Shown: one piece after another, positions 55,937-64,000 of the stretch
Layout: the number at the start of each line of letters is the position of its first letter
Position numbering within the stretch: the first letter of the stretch is position 1
NCBI GenBank assembly: GCA_945861895.1
Contig: CAMAWF010000006.1
Location: forward strand, 30,199-94,198
Length of the DNA: 64,000 nt
DNA from: Rhizobium sp. Q54
GTDB taxonomy: Bacteria; Pseudomonadota; Alphaproteobacteria; Rhizobiales; Xanthobacteraceae
Direction of reading: 5' to 3'
The notes under the pieces: model-generated
Database searches by the model: none
Told to the model about the DNA's origin: nothing
The model's input: only the letters and a program-made list of their open reading frames with translations
Position numbers and translations under genes: made by a program

Positions 55937-56638
55937 ATGCCCACCCTCATCATCGGCTTGCTGGTGCTGCTGCTCGCGTTATGGGCGCTGGGCAAATTTT
56001 CGAAGAGCGATCCCCGGATTGTAGCACGCGTGCTCAAGGCTGGCGGCGGTCTGCTGGCGCTGGGTACCGCCGTTTTTTTATTCATGCGTGGCCAGGTTGG
56101 CTTGGCGGTTCCGCTCGGCGCGGCCGGTCTCGGATTGCTCGGCTGGCTGCCGTTCGGACCGGCGGGTTTCGGCGCGCGCACGCAGAAGAGTTCGGGCCAG
56201 GTATCGCGCGTGCACTCGGCCTTCATTGAAATGGAACTCGATCACGACACCGGCGCCATGCGCGGGCGCATCCTTGCCGGGCGCTATGAGGGCATGCAAC
56301 TCGATGCGCTCGAAGTGAAGACGCTGGCCGAATTGCTGGCCGAGATCGACGAGGAAAGCCGTGCGCTATTGGTTGCGTATCTTGACCGCCGGCAGCCCAG
56401 CTGGAGTGAACACGCGCAAGGTGACGCGGGCGCGCGGCGCGGCACTATTCCCAGCGGAAAAATGACGGAGCAGGAGGCCTATCAGCTCCTTGGCATTGAG
56501 CCGGGGGCTACGCCTGAGGATATCTCCCGCGCGCACCGGAGCCTGATGAAGAAATTGCACCCCGACCAAGGGGGGTCGACGTATCTCGCGGCCCGCGTCA
56601 ACGAAGCCAAAGAAGTTCTTCTCCGCCGCCATCGCTGA
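55937..56638 (+). CDS. Membrane-anchored J-domain protein
   Basis: A 233-residue protein: two N-terminal hydrophobic stretches (about residues 2-18 and 38-75) and a C-terminal J domain with HPD (LMKKLHPDQGGS), QAYQLLGIEPGAT-like helix I-II. Recruits DnaK to the membrane, like Pam18/DjlA-type proteins. Starts 3 bp after the VWA gene. Confidence 0.88.
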   Translation: MPTLIIGLLVLLLALWALGKFSKSDPRIVARVLKAGGGLLALGTAVFLFMRGQVGLAVPLGAAGLGLLGWLPFGPAGFGARTQKSSGQVSRVHSAFIEMELDHDTGAMRGRILAGRYEGMQLDALEVKTLAELLAEIDEESRALLVAYLDRRQPSWSEHAQGDAGARRGTIPSGKMTEQEAYQLLGIEPGATPEDISRAHRSLMKKLHPDQGGSTYLAARVNEAKEVLLRRHR

Positions 56639-56710
56639 GGTACTCCAAATTGACCTACAGCGGCTCCAATTCCACCTTGTCTGCTCGATACGTCCCTGGT
56701 GTTGCTGCCC

Positions 56711-58324
56711 TCAGTTTTTAAGGGGCATGCACGCTATTTTGCTGCGCTTGAGTTCCTTGCAGGCGGCCTCCGCCTGGTTTTCGTTAAGCCCGCTGAAGCG
56801 GGCCCGGTAGAGCGTCTTGTCGCCTTTCGTCACCGGCTCGGTGAACGGCTCGGCGCCGCCGAGCAGGCTCTTGGCGCTGTTGCGGGCCATTTCGAGGCGC
56901 TGTTTGGCTTCGCCTTCGTTCTCGAGCGCGCCGACCTGAATCATCCAGCCGCCGCGTGTGCGTGCGTTCGCCGCGGTCGATGCGGCCGCAGCCTTTGGGG
57001 CCGGCGTGCTTTCGTTTGCAGACGCGACCTGCACCGGCAGGACACCGAGCACGCCTAGACGCGCGCTGGGCTGGGCCGGCGGCAGCGTTTCGGTTTTGGC
57101 TTCGGTCTTTGTCTCGATCTTTTTCTCAGTCTTTGTTTCAATCTTGGGCTCAGGCTTGGCCTCGATTTTGGTTTCCGGCTTGGGCGCGAGCAAAGTCGGC
57201 TTAGCGGGCGTCTGGTGCGGGCTCGGCAATGGCGCCAGTGCTGCCGATTGCATGCTGGCGGCTTTCACGGTGACCGTCTTGACCACATGCGGCTTGATCG
57301 GTTCGGTCGAGCCCGGACGCGGCGCCACGGTAGCGGCGATCGATTTGGCCGGCTCCGTGCGTGCCGCAGCGACGCTCTGGGTGGTGCGCGGTTCGGCTTG
57401 CATCGTGTGCGGCTCGGTAGTCTCCGCGGTCTCGGCGATCGCCGGCGCCGTGTGCTTGACGGCGGCACGTGCCAGGTTTCCTTCGATCAGGGAGTGCATG
57501 CGGGCATCCCGCGCGCTGGCGGTGCGCCCGCCAAACACCGCCGCCACGATGTGACGGTTGCCGCGCCGCACCGAGGTGACGATGTTGAAGCCGGAGGCGT
57601 TGATGTAGCCGGTCTTGATGCCATCGACTCCGGCGACATGGCCAAGCAGCATGTTATGATTGCGCATCGCCTTGCCGCGGAAGTGGAACTCCCTGGTCGA
57701 GAAATATTTATAATAGCGCGGGAAGCGCTCCTGAATGGCGCGGCCGAGCAGCGCCTGATCGCGCGCCGTGGTCACCTGCGCATCGTCGGGCAGGCCCGAC
57801 GCGTTCTTGTAGACGGTATTTTTCATGCCGAGCGCGCGTGCCTTCTGCGTCATCAGCTTGGCGAATTCGTTCTCGTCGCCGGCGAGCGTCTCGGCCACCA
57901 CCACCGCGATGTCGTTGGCGGATTTCGTGACGATCGCCCTGATGGCGGTCTCGACCTGGATGGTTTCGCCAGGCTTGAGCGCGAGCTTGGAGGGCGCCTG
58001 CGCTGCCGCGCGCGCGGTCACTTTCAGTTCGTCGTTGAGCTTGATCTTGCCGGCCTCCAGCCGCTCGAACAACAGATAGAGCGTCATGATCTTGGCGAGC
58101 GAGGCAGGATGACGCTTGCTGTCGGCGTGGGTTGACTGCAGTACTGCGCCGGAATTGGCGTCCACGACGATGGAGGCGTAGGCGGGCTGGTAGACTTCCG
58201 CCGCGGCGCGCTTGCGCCGGGCACGCGCGTCGGCTGGATCGCCGGTGAGCGCGATTGCGGCCACTATGACGGCGACACTCAAGGCCCCCCAGCGGAGGCC
58301 GCGCCGGACTCGCGCACGCAACAT
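56711..58324 (-). CDS. D-alanyl-D-alanine carboxypeptidase with SPOR tail
   Basis: A 537-residue penicillin-binding protein (DacA/C type): SLAK (75-78), SAN (135-137), KTG (237-239). N-terminal signal/anchor (about residues 10-27); a long Lys/Glu/Pro-rich linker (about 320-440); a C-terminal SPOR domain (WMIQVGALENEGEAKQRLEMA...) that binds denuded septal peptidoglycan. It trims stem peptides in the wall. ATG 58324 is chosen from the family N-terminus. Confidence 0.92.
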   Translation of the reverse strand: MLRARVRRGLRWGALSVAVIVAAIALTGDPADARARRKRAAAEVYQPAYASIVVDANSGAVLQSTHADSKRHPASLAKIMTLYLLFERLEAGKIKLNDELKVTARAAAQAPSKLALKPGETIQVETAIRAIVTKSANDIAVVVAETLAGDENEFAKLMTQKARALGMKNTVYKNASGLPDDAQVTTARDQALLGRAIQERFPRYYKYFSTREFHFRGKAMRNHNMLLGHVAGVDGIKTGYINASGFNIVTSVRRGNRHIVAAVFGGRTASARDARMHSLIEGNLARAAVKHTAPAIAETAETTEPHTMQAEPRTTQSVAAARTEPAKSIAATVAPRPGSTEPIKPHVVKTVTVKAASMQSAALAPLPSPHQTPAKPTLLAPKPETKIEAKPEPKIETKTEKKIETKTEAKTETLPPAQPSARLGVLGVLPVQVASANESTPAPKAAAASTAANARTRGGWMIQVGALENEGEAKQRLEMARNSAKSLLGGAEPFTEPVTKGDKTLYRARFSGLNENQAEAACKELKRSKIACMPLKN

Positions 58325-58573
58325 CGCTTCCCCGTACCGTTGGCAGCTCCGCCGGAGTTGCCGGCTCCCCTGAACTTCTACCCGAGGAGCAAACGACACG
58401 GAGCGAAAATTCGGGCCCTGTGGAAGGCGATCCCGAGTTCCGCACTACGCAACGCCCGCTATCGGGTCGCCGTCGCGGCGACGGCCCAAAAGGCGACCCT
58501 AGGTCAACGCGGTTGCCAAAAAGTTAAGCAAATCCTTGTGTTTTTAGGATCTTTTCGCAGTGCAAAAATTTTG

Positions 58574-58603
58574 TTGACTTTATTGTGCAATGCAATATAT
58601 ATC
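58574..58603 (+). promoter_or_regulatory. Phasin promoter with TGCAATGCA operator-like site
   Basis: TTGACT (58574-58579) is 16 bp before TATATA (58596-58601). TGCAATGCA (58586-58594) sits between them; TGCA-rich palindromes are binding sites for PhaR-type phasin repressors in alphaproteobacteria. The remaining part of the 357-bp gap (58325-58681) has no gene. Confidence 0.45.
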
Positions 58604-58681
58604 CGCTTATCCCGGTAAAGCCGGGTTGTCGTGTGTATCTGCGAGCCTCCGCAACGCGGCGGCCGGGAATAGGGGATCAAA

Positions 58682-59011
58682 ATGGTCAAAAATTTCGAGG
58701 ACCTTCAGCAGGTCAGCAAAGAGGGCGTCGATAACGCCATGAAGTCGTTCGGCGCGGTGTCGAAGGCTTCGCAGGCGATTGCGGTCGAAGTGGCCGATTA
58801 CTCGAAAAAGGCGTTCGAGGACGGCTCTGCCGCGTTCGAGAAGCTGTTGGGCGTCAAGTCGCTCGACAAGGCGATCGAATTGCAGACCGACTACAGCAAG
58901 ACCGCTTACGAAGGCTTTGTCGCCCAGGCGACCAAGATCGGCGAGCTTTATGCGGATCTGGCCAAGGAAAGCTACAAGCCGTTCGAGAGCATGCTGGCGA
59001 AGGCGAAGTAA
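58682..59011 (+). CDS. Phasin-family protein
   Basis: A 109-residue, fully helical protein with the phasin repeat (FGAVSKASQAIAVEVADYSKKAFEDGSAAF, LGVKSLDKAIELQTDYSKTAYEGFVAQATKIGELYADLAKESYKP). It coats polyhydroxyalkanoate granules. A strong terminator follows. Confidence 0.9.
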   Translation: MVKNFEDLQQVSKEGVDNAMKSFGAVSKASQAIAVEVADYSKKAFEDGSAAFEKLLGVKSLDKAIELQTDYSKTAYEGFVAQATKIGELYADLAKESYKPFESMLAKAK

Positions 59012-59044
59012 GTTTCGCTTCAGTCATCTCGCGTCAAGAAAAGC

Positions 59045-59071
59045 AAAGCCCGGCTGCTTAGGCCGGGCTTT
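59045..59071. terminator. Bidirectional intrinsic terminator between phasin and TadG-like gene
   Basis: AAAGCCCGGC and GCCGGGCTTT form a 10-bp perfect stem around a 7-nt loop (TGCTTAG), with A runs on one side and T's on the other. It serves the phasin (+) and the VWA protein (-), which converge here. Confidence 0.85.
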
Positions 59072-59103
59072 ACGTTTGGCGAGACGCGAACGCGTCAGGT
59101 GGC

Positions 59104-60432
59104 TTATTTGGCGACGCGCAGATTGGAGAGGTTGGTGCCGATCTGGTTGAAAGCCGAGACCATCTGGCTCGCTGAAGTCAAGTAGAAGTACTTGGTGGAA
59201 TCGCTGGCGCATTGCTGCAGCAGCGATTGCGTACCTTCCATCACCAGCACGGTGTAGATCGTGATGCCGGCAGCCTTCGCGTTGTCGCAGGCTTTTTTGG
59301 TGCGCGCGTCGATGTTCGATTGACTGCTGTTAAAACGATTTTGAGTGTTCTCGCCGTCGGTCAACAGAATGATGACATCCTGATATTTGTATTTGGAGTC
59401 TTTCGCCGGGGCAGCGAACGGTGCGTCCGTGGTCAGCGTCTGCCAGGCCCAGACCAGGCCGATGGTCACGTTGGTATTGCCGTTCGGCTGCATGGCATCG
59501 ACCTTGTTCTTTAACGCCGTCCAGTCATAGCTCAGAGGCATCAACGCCACCGGGCAGCTACTGTATTGTTCGGCCGGGTAGAGCGTCGCCTGCACGCTCG
59601 TATCCGGCGCCGTAACCGTCGTGTCGTAGTCCTGGTCGCGATCGGCAACGCAGCCGTTCCATGTGTTGTGGTTTTTAGGCGTCCAGACCCTGTTGTTTGA
59701 TGTGCAGCTTTCTTTGGTCGTATAGCTCGAACTGCTGCAAGTGCCGTTTTCGTTATCCCACCCATCCCAGCTGCCGTGATCTTTGAAGTCGACCCAGGTC
59801 GAATTGTAATAGCTCGCACCGACATTGACGTCCCTGCTGAACGGAACGATGGATACATAGATGTCGCCGTTGTTGGTGGCGGCGCTTTGCAGCTGGGTCA
59901 GAAGACTTTTCGTGGCGGTCTTGAGCGTCGTCATCTTGCTCGAACTGGACATCGAACCGGTGTTGTCGAGCGCAAGCGCCACGCGCATGCGCGAATTGCC
60001 CCAGGCGATGGTCGATGTCACGTCGATGTTGAGCTGCTTGTAGCCCAGCACGCCCATGAAATTGGTATCCATCTTGCCGGTTCCGGTGAGCACCAGCTTG
60101 GAGCCGTCGGTCGTGGTGTAGGTCGCCCCGATCGAAAGGTTCTTGCCTTCCGGGCGCGTGAACAGCGCATTGAAATAAGCCTCGGCCTTGGAGTTCAACT
60201 GCGCCGCGGTGAGCGATGTGGCATCCTTCGACAGCATCAGCGCGGTGGAGTCGAGCGCCGCCTGCATGGCGGACTTCATCGAACTGCCGCGGCTGTAGTC
60301 GATGGCGCTGCCGACAAATCCCACGATCGGGATGGTCGCCAGCGCGAAGGTGGCGACCACGTTGCCAGTGCGCGCAGGGATGAAGGCGCAAAGCGCCTGA
60401 CGGAGTTTTTGGAAAATCGTTTGCATGTTCAT
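59104..60432 (-). CDS. TadG-like VWA protein (1)
   Basis: A 442-residue protein with an N-terminal TadE/TadG membrane segment (VVATFALATIPIVGFVGSAIDYSR, about 25-49) and a VWA domain with MIDAS DNTGSM (156-161), plus VIILLTDGENTQNRF. A cysteine-bearing insertion with NHNTWNGCVADRDQDYD is shared with the paralogue at 62537. TadG-like proteins belong to Flp pilus/secretion machinery. The rest of a tad cluster is not seen. Confidence 0.87.
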   Translation of the reverse strand: MNMQTIFQKLRQALCAFIPARTGNVVATFALATIPIVGFVGSAIDYSRGSSMKSAMQAALDSTALMLSKDATSLTAAQLNSKAEAYFNALFTRPEGKNLSIGATYTTTDGSKLVLTGTGKMDTNFMGVLGYKQLNIDVTSTIAWGNSRMRVALALDNTGSMSSSSKMTTLKTATKSLLTQLQSAATNNGDIYVSIVPFSRDVNVGASYYNSTWVDFKDHGSWDGWDNENGTCSSSSYTTKESCTSNNRVWTPKNHNTWNGCVADRDQDYDTTVTAPDTSVQATLYPAEQYSSCPVALMPLSYDWTALKNKVDAMQPNGNTNVTIGLVWAWQTLTTDAPFAAPAKDSKYKYQDVIILLTDGENTQNRFNSSQSNIDARTKKACDNAKAAGITIYTVLVMEGTQSLLQQCASDSTKYFYLTSASQMVSAFNQIGTNLSNLRVAK

Positions 60433-60518
60433 CGGTGCATTCCGCGCCTGAATTTAGTTTCAGGATGAAGTTGTAAACTCCGGGTGTGAAAACGCGGTAA
60501 AACTTGCTGCAAATGGGG

Positions 60519-60536
60519 GGTTAACGGCCGCTAACC
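60519..60536. promoter_or_regulatory. Imperfect palindrome upstream of TadG-like gene 1
   Basis: GGTTAACGGCCGCTAACC is a 16-of-18 inverted repeat about 90 bp before the TadG-like start. TTAA and TAAC half-sites spaced by 7 bp resemble CtrA sites, but only loosely. Possible operator. Confidence 0.3.
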
Positions 60537-60637
60537 ATCGCAAATCGAGCGGAAATGCCTAACGGCTTGCAAACAATTTCATTCAATTTCGCGGATAGCG
60601 GCAGACGTGCCGGCGCCGGTCGTCTACACGCGGCACC

Positions 60638-60780
60638 CCGCGCGGCCTGCGCGACGGTAACCCCGCACTCCTTGATCGGCTTGACAGCCGCAGGCTTGAA
60701 CTCGCGTGTAAACTTCCGCCTCTCCATGACCTACCTCCGGTTCCATCAAAACACCTAATTCTGTGTGTTCGGAACCTTCA
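60638..60780 (-). mobile_element. Remnant of an IS3-family element (start of orfA)
   Basis: On the minus strand, GGAACCGGAGGTAGGTCATG is followed by MERRKFTREFKPAAVKPIKE and CGVTVAQAAR, the first 30 residues of IS3-type OrfA transposase (helix-turn-helix). After that the frame loses similarity and ends at 60521. The gap 60433-60869 holds only this remnant and the palindrome. Confidence 0.7.
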
Positions 60781-60869
60781 GCAACCCAATTCTCGATTGG
60801 CCACTTTTGTAACGAGTTGAGGAGTAGCTTCCAAATTGGATACCAACGGCAACGAGTTGATACACAATT

Positions 60870-62261
60870 ATGTCGATCGCCCGTGACACCGATAGCAATG
60901 GCGGATTGGTCGCGCGTTTCGTAACCGCGCTTGCCGGGGTGCGAATGACCCTGTTCGATCGCGGCAACAGCTTTCGGACTCAGCGTGCGGTGAGCACGGC
61001 GTTGCTGATCCGAATCGTTGGGGCGGCCATCGCATTCCTATCGCAACCTTTGCTGGCGCGTTGGATGGGCAGCTATGAATTCGGGATTTATGCCTACGTT
61101 TGGACCTGGGTGCTGCTATTCGGCAGCCTGATCGACTTTGGATTTGCCACCAACGCCCAACGGTTCATTCCGGAATATTCCAAATCCAAGGCGGTCGATC
61201 TGCTTCGGGGGTTTCTGACCGGCAGCCGATTGCTGGTAGTGGCCTTGTCCACGCTGCTCGCGGGGCTGGCGGCCACCGTAGTTTGGCTCGTGGAGCCATG
61301 GCTCGGCGCTGTCCTCGTTCTGCCGCTGTATCTCGCGTGCATGACCCTGCCGTTGTACGGCCTGATCATGGTGCAGGACGGAGTGGCGCGGTCGTACGAT
61401 TGGATGAATATCGCGCTGCTGCCGCTCTACATCGTCCGTCCCCTGGCGATCATTGCTCTTATGGCGGCAGGACATGGCCTTGGCCTCACAGCGGATGCCA
61501 AATCCGCGATGATCGCGAGTGTGATCGCAACCTGGGCGACCGCGCTTCTTCAGCTAGTTCTGCTCAACCGCCGCCTCGCTACGACCACTCCGGTAGGAGA
61601 TCGCCGCTATGATTGGAAGCGCTGGCTGGCGGCATCGCTTCCGGTCTTCATGGTCGGGAGCTTCTTCTTCTTGCTTACCTATGTCGATATTCTGATCTTG
61701 CAGGAGTATCGCTCAGCCGATCAGGTGGCGATCTATTTCGCTGCAACCAAAATACTTTCCTTCGTTGCGTTCATCTATTTTTCGGTGTCCGCGGCGGCAG
61801 CGCACAAGTTCGCGGAATACCAAGTGGATGGCGATACCGATCGTCTTGCGCGCTTTGTCGCCGAGTGCGTCCGCTGGACATTCTGGCCATCGCTTGCCGC
61901 CACGGTCGCGATCTTGACCTTGGGGAGGCCCATCCTTTGGCTGTTTGGTCCTGAATTTGTTGAGGGATATGCGCTTCTGTTTGTCCTTTCTATTGGTCTG
62001 CTCGCGCGCGCAACTGTTGGGCCAATCGAGAGACTCCTCAACATGTCAGGCGAGCAGAAGACCTGCGCGTTGATTTATGCCAGTGCCTTTGCCGTCAATC
62101 TCGCCGGATGCATCATTTTAATTCCTCGTTTTGGCACCATGGGCGCGGCGGCATCGACATCTGCGGCACTTGTTTTCGAATCCATCGCACTGTTCGTGAT
62201 GACGAAACGTCGGTTGGGTTTGAACAGCTTCATTTGGATTTCGTCGCAGAACAAGGTTTGA
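60870..62261 (+). CDS. Oligosaccharide flippase (Wzx/MATE-like, polysaccharide biosynthesis family)
   Basis: A 463-residue membrane protein with about 12-14 helices, of the RfbX/Wzx family (LLIRIVGAAIAFLSQPLLARWMGSYEFGIYAYVWTW, ATVGPIERLLNMSGEQK, FGTMGAAASTSAALVFESIALF). It moves undecaprenyl-linked glycans across the membrane. No glycosyltransferases are nearby. Starts ATG 60870 in DNA next to the IS remnant; probably acquired. Confidence 0.85.
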   Translation: MSIARDTDSNGGLVARFVTALAGVRMTLFDRGNSFRTQRAVSTALLIRIVGAAIAFLSQPLLARWMGSYEFGIYAYVWTWVLLFGSLIDFGFATNAQRFIPEYSKSKAVDLLRGFLTGSRLLVVALSTLLAGLAATVVWLVEPWLGAVLVLPLYLACMTLPLYGLIMVQDGVARSYDWMNIALLPLYIVRPLAIIALMAAGHGLGLTADAKSAMIASVIATWATALLQLVLLNRRLATTTPVGDRRYDWKRWLAASLPVFMVGSFFFLLTYVDILILQEYRSADQVAIYFAATKILSFVAFIYFSVSAAAAHKFAEYQVDGDTDRLARFVAECVRWTFWPSLAATVAILTLGRPILWLFGPEFVEGYALLFVLSIGLLARATVGPIERLLNMSGEQKTCALIYASAFAVNLAGCIILIPRFGTMGAAASTSAALVFESIALFVMTKRRLGLNSFIWISSQNKV

Positions 62262-62536
62262 AAGACTTGGGACAAGATTTGAAAGCCTTGGCCTACGCGT
62301 GATTCCGAAGACACCGGGTTGGACGAATTCTTAAGGTGGCTCTGGGGCTCCTACACAGCATGGATTGTGCAAGCCATCGACGGTTAAGTCCCCGCGCATA
62401 TACGGGCCTTAATCGCCGGCATGATGTCGCTTCCTGGCAGTTTTCGGATTTGGCGCGATGCCTGACTTGTGTTCGTGATGCGCCCCAAACCGGACGTTGA
62501 CTGCCGACGCCCAGCCTCGATTTATGAGTTCGCGCC

Positions 62537-63817
62537 TTACTTCACGATGCGCAGATTGGCCAAGTTCTGGGCAATCGAGCTGAATACGTTGTCGAGCTCG
62601 TTAGCGGCATCCACGTCGTAATACATATCCGGCTTGGTCGCGCAGTTCTTCAGCAGCGTGGCGTTGCCGTCGATGACGCGCACGGTGTAAATGCGGATGT
62701 TCTGCGCTTTGATATTGTCGCAGACTTTTTGGGTACGCGTGTCGATCGACGAAGAGCTTGACGACCAGCGGTTCTGCGTATTTTGACCGTCGGTCAGCAG
62801 CACGATCACCTTGTCGAGATCGGGCGCAGGCGAGGGCGCGTTGAACGGCTCGTTGGGTGCAAGCGTCTGCCAGCCCCAGGCCAGACCAATGGTGACATTG
62901 GTGTATCCCGTTGGGCTCATGGCGTCAATTTTGCTGTTAAGCGAGGTCCAATCGCTGGACAGCGGCATCATCGCGGCCGGGCAGGCGGACGCCTGATGCG
63001 CCGGGAACTTTGTGCCGCCGCCGGTCGGCGCGGTTGCGTTCACGTCGTAGTTCTGGTCCCGGTCGTTCACGCAGCCGTTCCAGGTGCTGTGGTTTTCGGG
63101 CGTCCAGATCTTGCCGTGCGATGTGCATTCGCTTTGGGTGTCGTATGACGGTTTGCTGCAACTGCCGTTGCTGGCGTCCCAGTCGGTCCAGTCGATCCAG
63201 GATGCGCTGACGTTACCGGTGCCGGCATTGACGTCGGTCGCGAACGGCACGATCGAGACCTGCACATCGCCCGGTGTCTTAGCCGCATTTTGCAGCGTGG
63301 TGAGCAGATTATGAGCGGCGGTTTTCAGAGCCGACATTTTTCCGCTCTGCGCCATCGATCCGGTGTTGTCGAGTACGAGCGCGAGATTGAGTTTCTTGAT
63401 GCCCCAGACCACCTGCGAGGACGCCGAGAGATTGATCTCCGGCTGCCCGATGATGCGTGCAAACGAAGTGCTTACGGTCCCGGTTCCCGAGACGTTGAGA
63501 ATGAAGCTGCCCTGTTGCGGCGTGGTGAGCTGCTGGGTGATCTGCACGTTCTGCACTTCCGGCCGTGCAAACATGGCGTTGAAATAGCCGGTCGCCTTTT
63601 GGTCAATCTGCGCGCCGGTGAGGCTCTGTGCGTCTTTCGAGAGCATCAACGCGGTCGAATCGAGCGCCGACTGGAAGGCGGTGCGGGCGGAACTCGCGCG
63701 GCTGTAATCGACGGCGGCACCGACCGCGCCCACCAGCGGCACGATCGAAAGCGCCAGCATGGGGGCGACGCCCCCTTTGCAGTTCTTGAAAAAGCGGGTC
63801 AGCAGCATGGAATTCAC
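62537..63817 (-). CDS. TadG-like VWA protein (2)
   Basis: A 426-residue paralogue of 59104: membrane segment (APMLALSIVPLVGAVGAAVDYSR, about 18-40), MIDAS DNTGSM (150-155), VIVLLTDGQNTQNRW and insertion NHSTWNGCVNDRDQNYD. 275 bp downstream to the flippase gene and 183 bp upstream to the window edge hold no gene that can be seen. Confidence 0.87.
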   Translation of the reverse strand: MNSMLLTRFFKNCKGGVAPMLALSIVPLVGAVGAAVDYSRASSARTAFQSALDSTALMLSKDAQSLTGAQIDQKATGYFNAMFARPEVQNVQITQQLTTPQQGSFILNVSGTGTVSTSFARIIGQPEINLSASSQVVWGIKKLNLALVLDNTGSMAQSGKMSALKTAAHNLLTTLQNAAKTPGDVQVSIVPFATDVNAGTGNVSASWIDWTDWDASNGSCSKPSYDTQSECTSHGKIWTPENHSTWNGCVNDRDQNYDVNATAPTGGGTKFPAHQASACPAAMMPLSSDWTSLNSKIDAMSPTGYTNVTIGLAWGWQTLAPNEPFNAPSPAPDLDKVIVLLTDGQNTQNRWSSSSSSIDTRTQKVCDNIKAQNIRIYTVRVIDGNATLLKNCATKPDMYYDVDAANELDNVFSSIAQNLANLRIVK

Positions 63818-64000
63818 CGCCTTCGATCCGGAAAATGCGGCCGGTACATGCGTGAATATGGCGGGGATACATTGAGGTTTCGTGAGAACTGCGATGCAAA
63901 TATGGGGAAAAATCGCCGCGAATTGTCCGCATTTGGGTTGTGATCGTTTAACTAAGGGCTATCTGACCGATGGGCCGGCGGGAGTTCCGGCTTGTCCCGG

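Overview
The window looks like chromosomal DNA of an alphaproteobacterium of the Hyphomicrobiales (Rhizobiales), most like Bradyrhizobiaceae/Xanthobacteraceae. Supporting signs are high GC throughout, an ATP12-type F1 chaperone, the MipZ division ATPase, Bug-type tricarboxylate receptors, biotin-dependent propionyl- and methylcrotonyl-CoA carboxylases, a phasin, TadG-like VWA proteins and short palindromic intergenic repeats. The genus is inference. There is no rRNA and no CRISPR array; one tRNA (Leu, anticodon GAG) is present.

Layout. 1-3.2 kb: the 3' end of a Deg/HtrA protease, rarA and an RluC/D-type pseudouridine synthase. 3.3-8.1 kb (minus): a three-gene 2-oxoglutarate:ferredoxin/NADP oxidoreductase operon (korB, korA and a GltD-like flavo-iron-sulfur subunit), lying between the pseudouridine synthase and a stump of a HAD phosphatase gene. 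8.5-11 kb: ATP12 chaperone and pccB. 11-13.5 kb: accessory DNA with an AT-rich split HEPN gene, a FitAB/VapBC-type toxin-antitoxin pair with an operator palindrome, and a string of hairpins that may be a small RNA. 13.5-26.9 kb: transporters, CcdA/thioredoxin pair, metallo-hydrolase, formaldehyde dehydrogenase, peroxiredoxin, pccA, acylphosphatase and lipB. 26.9-31.3 kb: an orphan FliN-like protein, tRNA-Leu, two secreted NodB-type deacetylases and a GGDEF-EAL protein.

31.4-51.1 kb: isovaleryl-CoA dehydrogenase, methylcrotonyl-CoA carboxylase beta and methylcrotonyl-CoA carboxylase alpha, scattered among two tandem aldo/keto reductases, queC plus a queuosine-precursor transporter, RraA-like, rhodanese, GST, a BrnT/BrnA pair with a perfect 26-bp palindrome, an SDR with an altered active site, two SH3-like paralogues (one with a histone-H1-like tail) and a Bug receptor. 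51-59 kb: DUF1489, an FAD oxidase, panC, mipZ, a VWA/J-domain pair, a SPOR-tailed D,D-carboxypeptidase and a phasin. 59-64 kb: two paralogous TadG-like VWA proteins that flank an IS3-type remnant and an oligosaccharide flippase.

How it fits together. Leucine breakdown (isovaleryl-CoA dehydrogenase, MccAB) and propionyl-CoA use (PccAB) feed acyl-CoAs towards the TCA cycle. The kor operon could move electrons between 2-oxoglutarate, ferredoxin and NADP(H). The most noteworthy items are the kor insertion with its HAD scar, the HEPN islet, the hairpin-rich element near 13.1 kb, the BrnTA promoter-palindrome, the VWA/J-domain pair and the duplicated TadG-like genes around mobile DNA.
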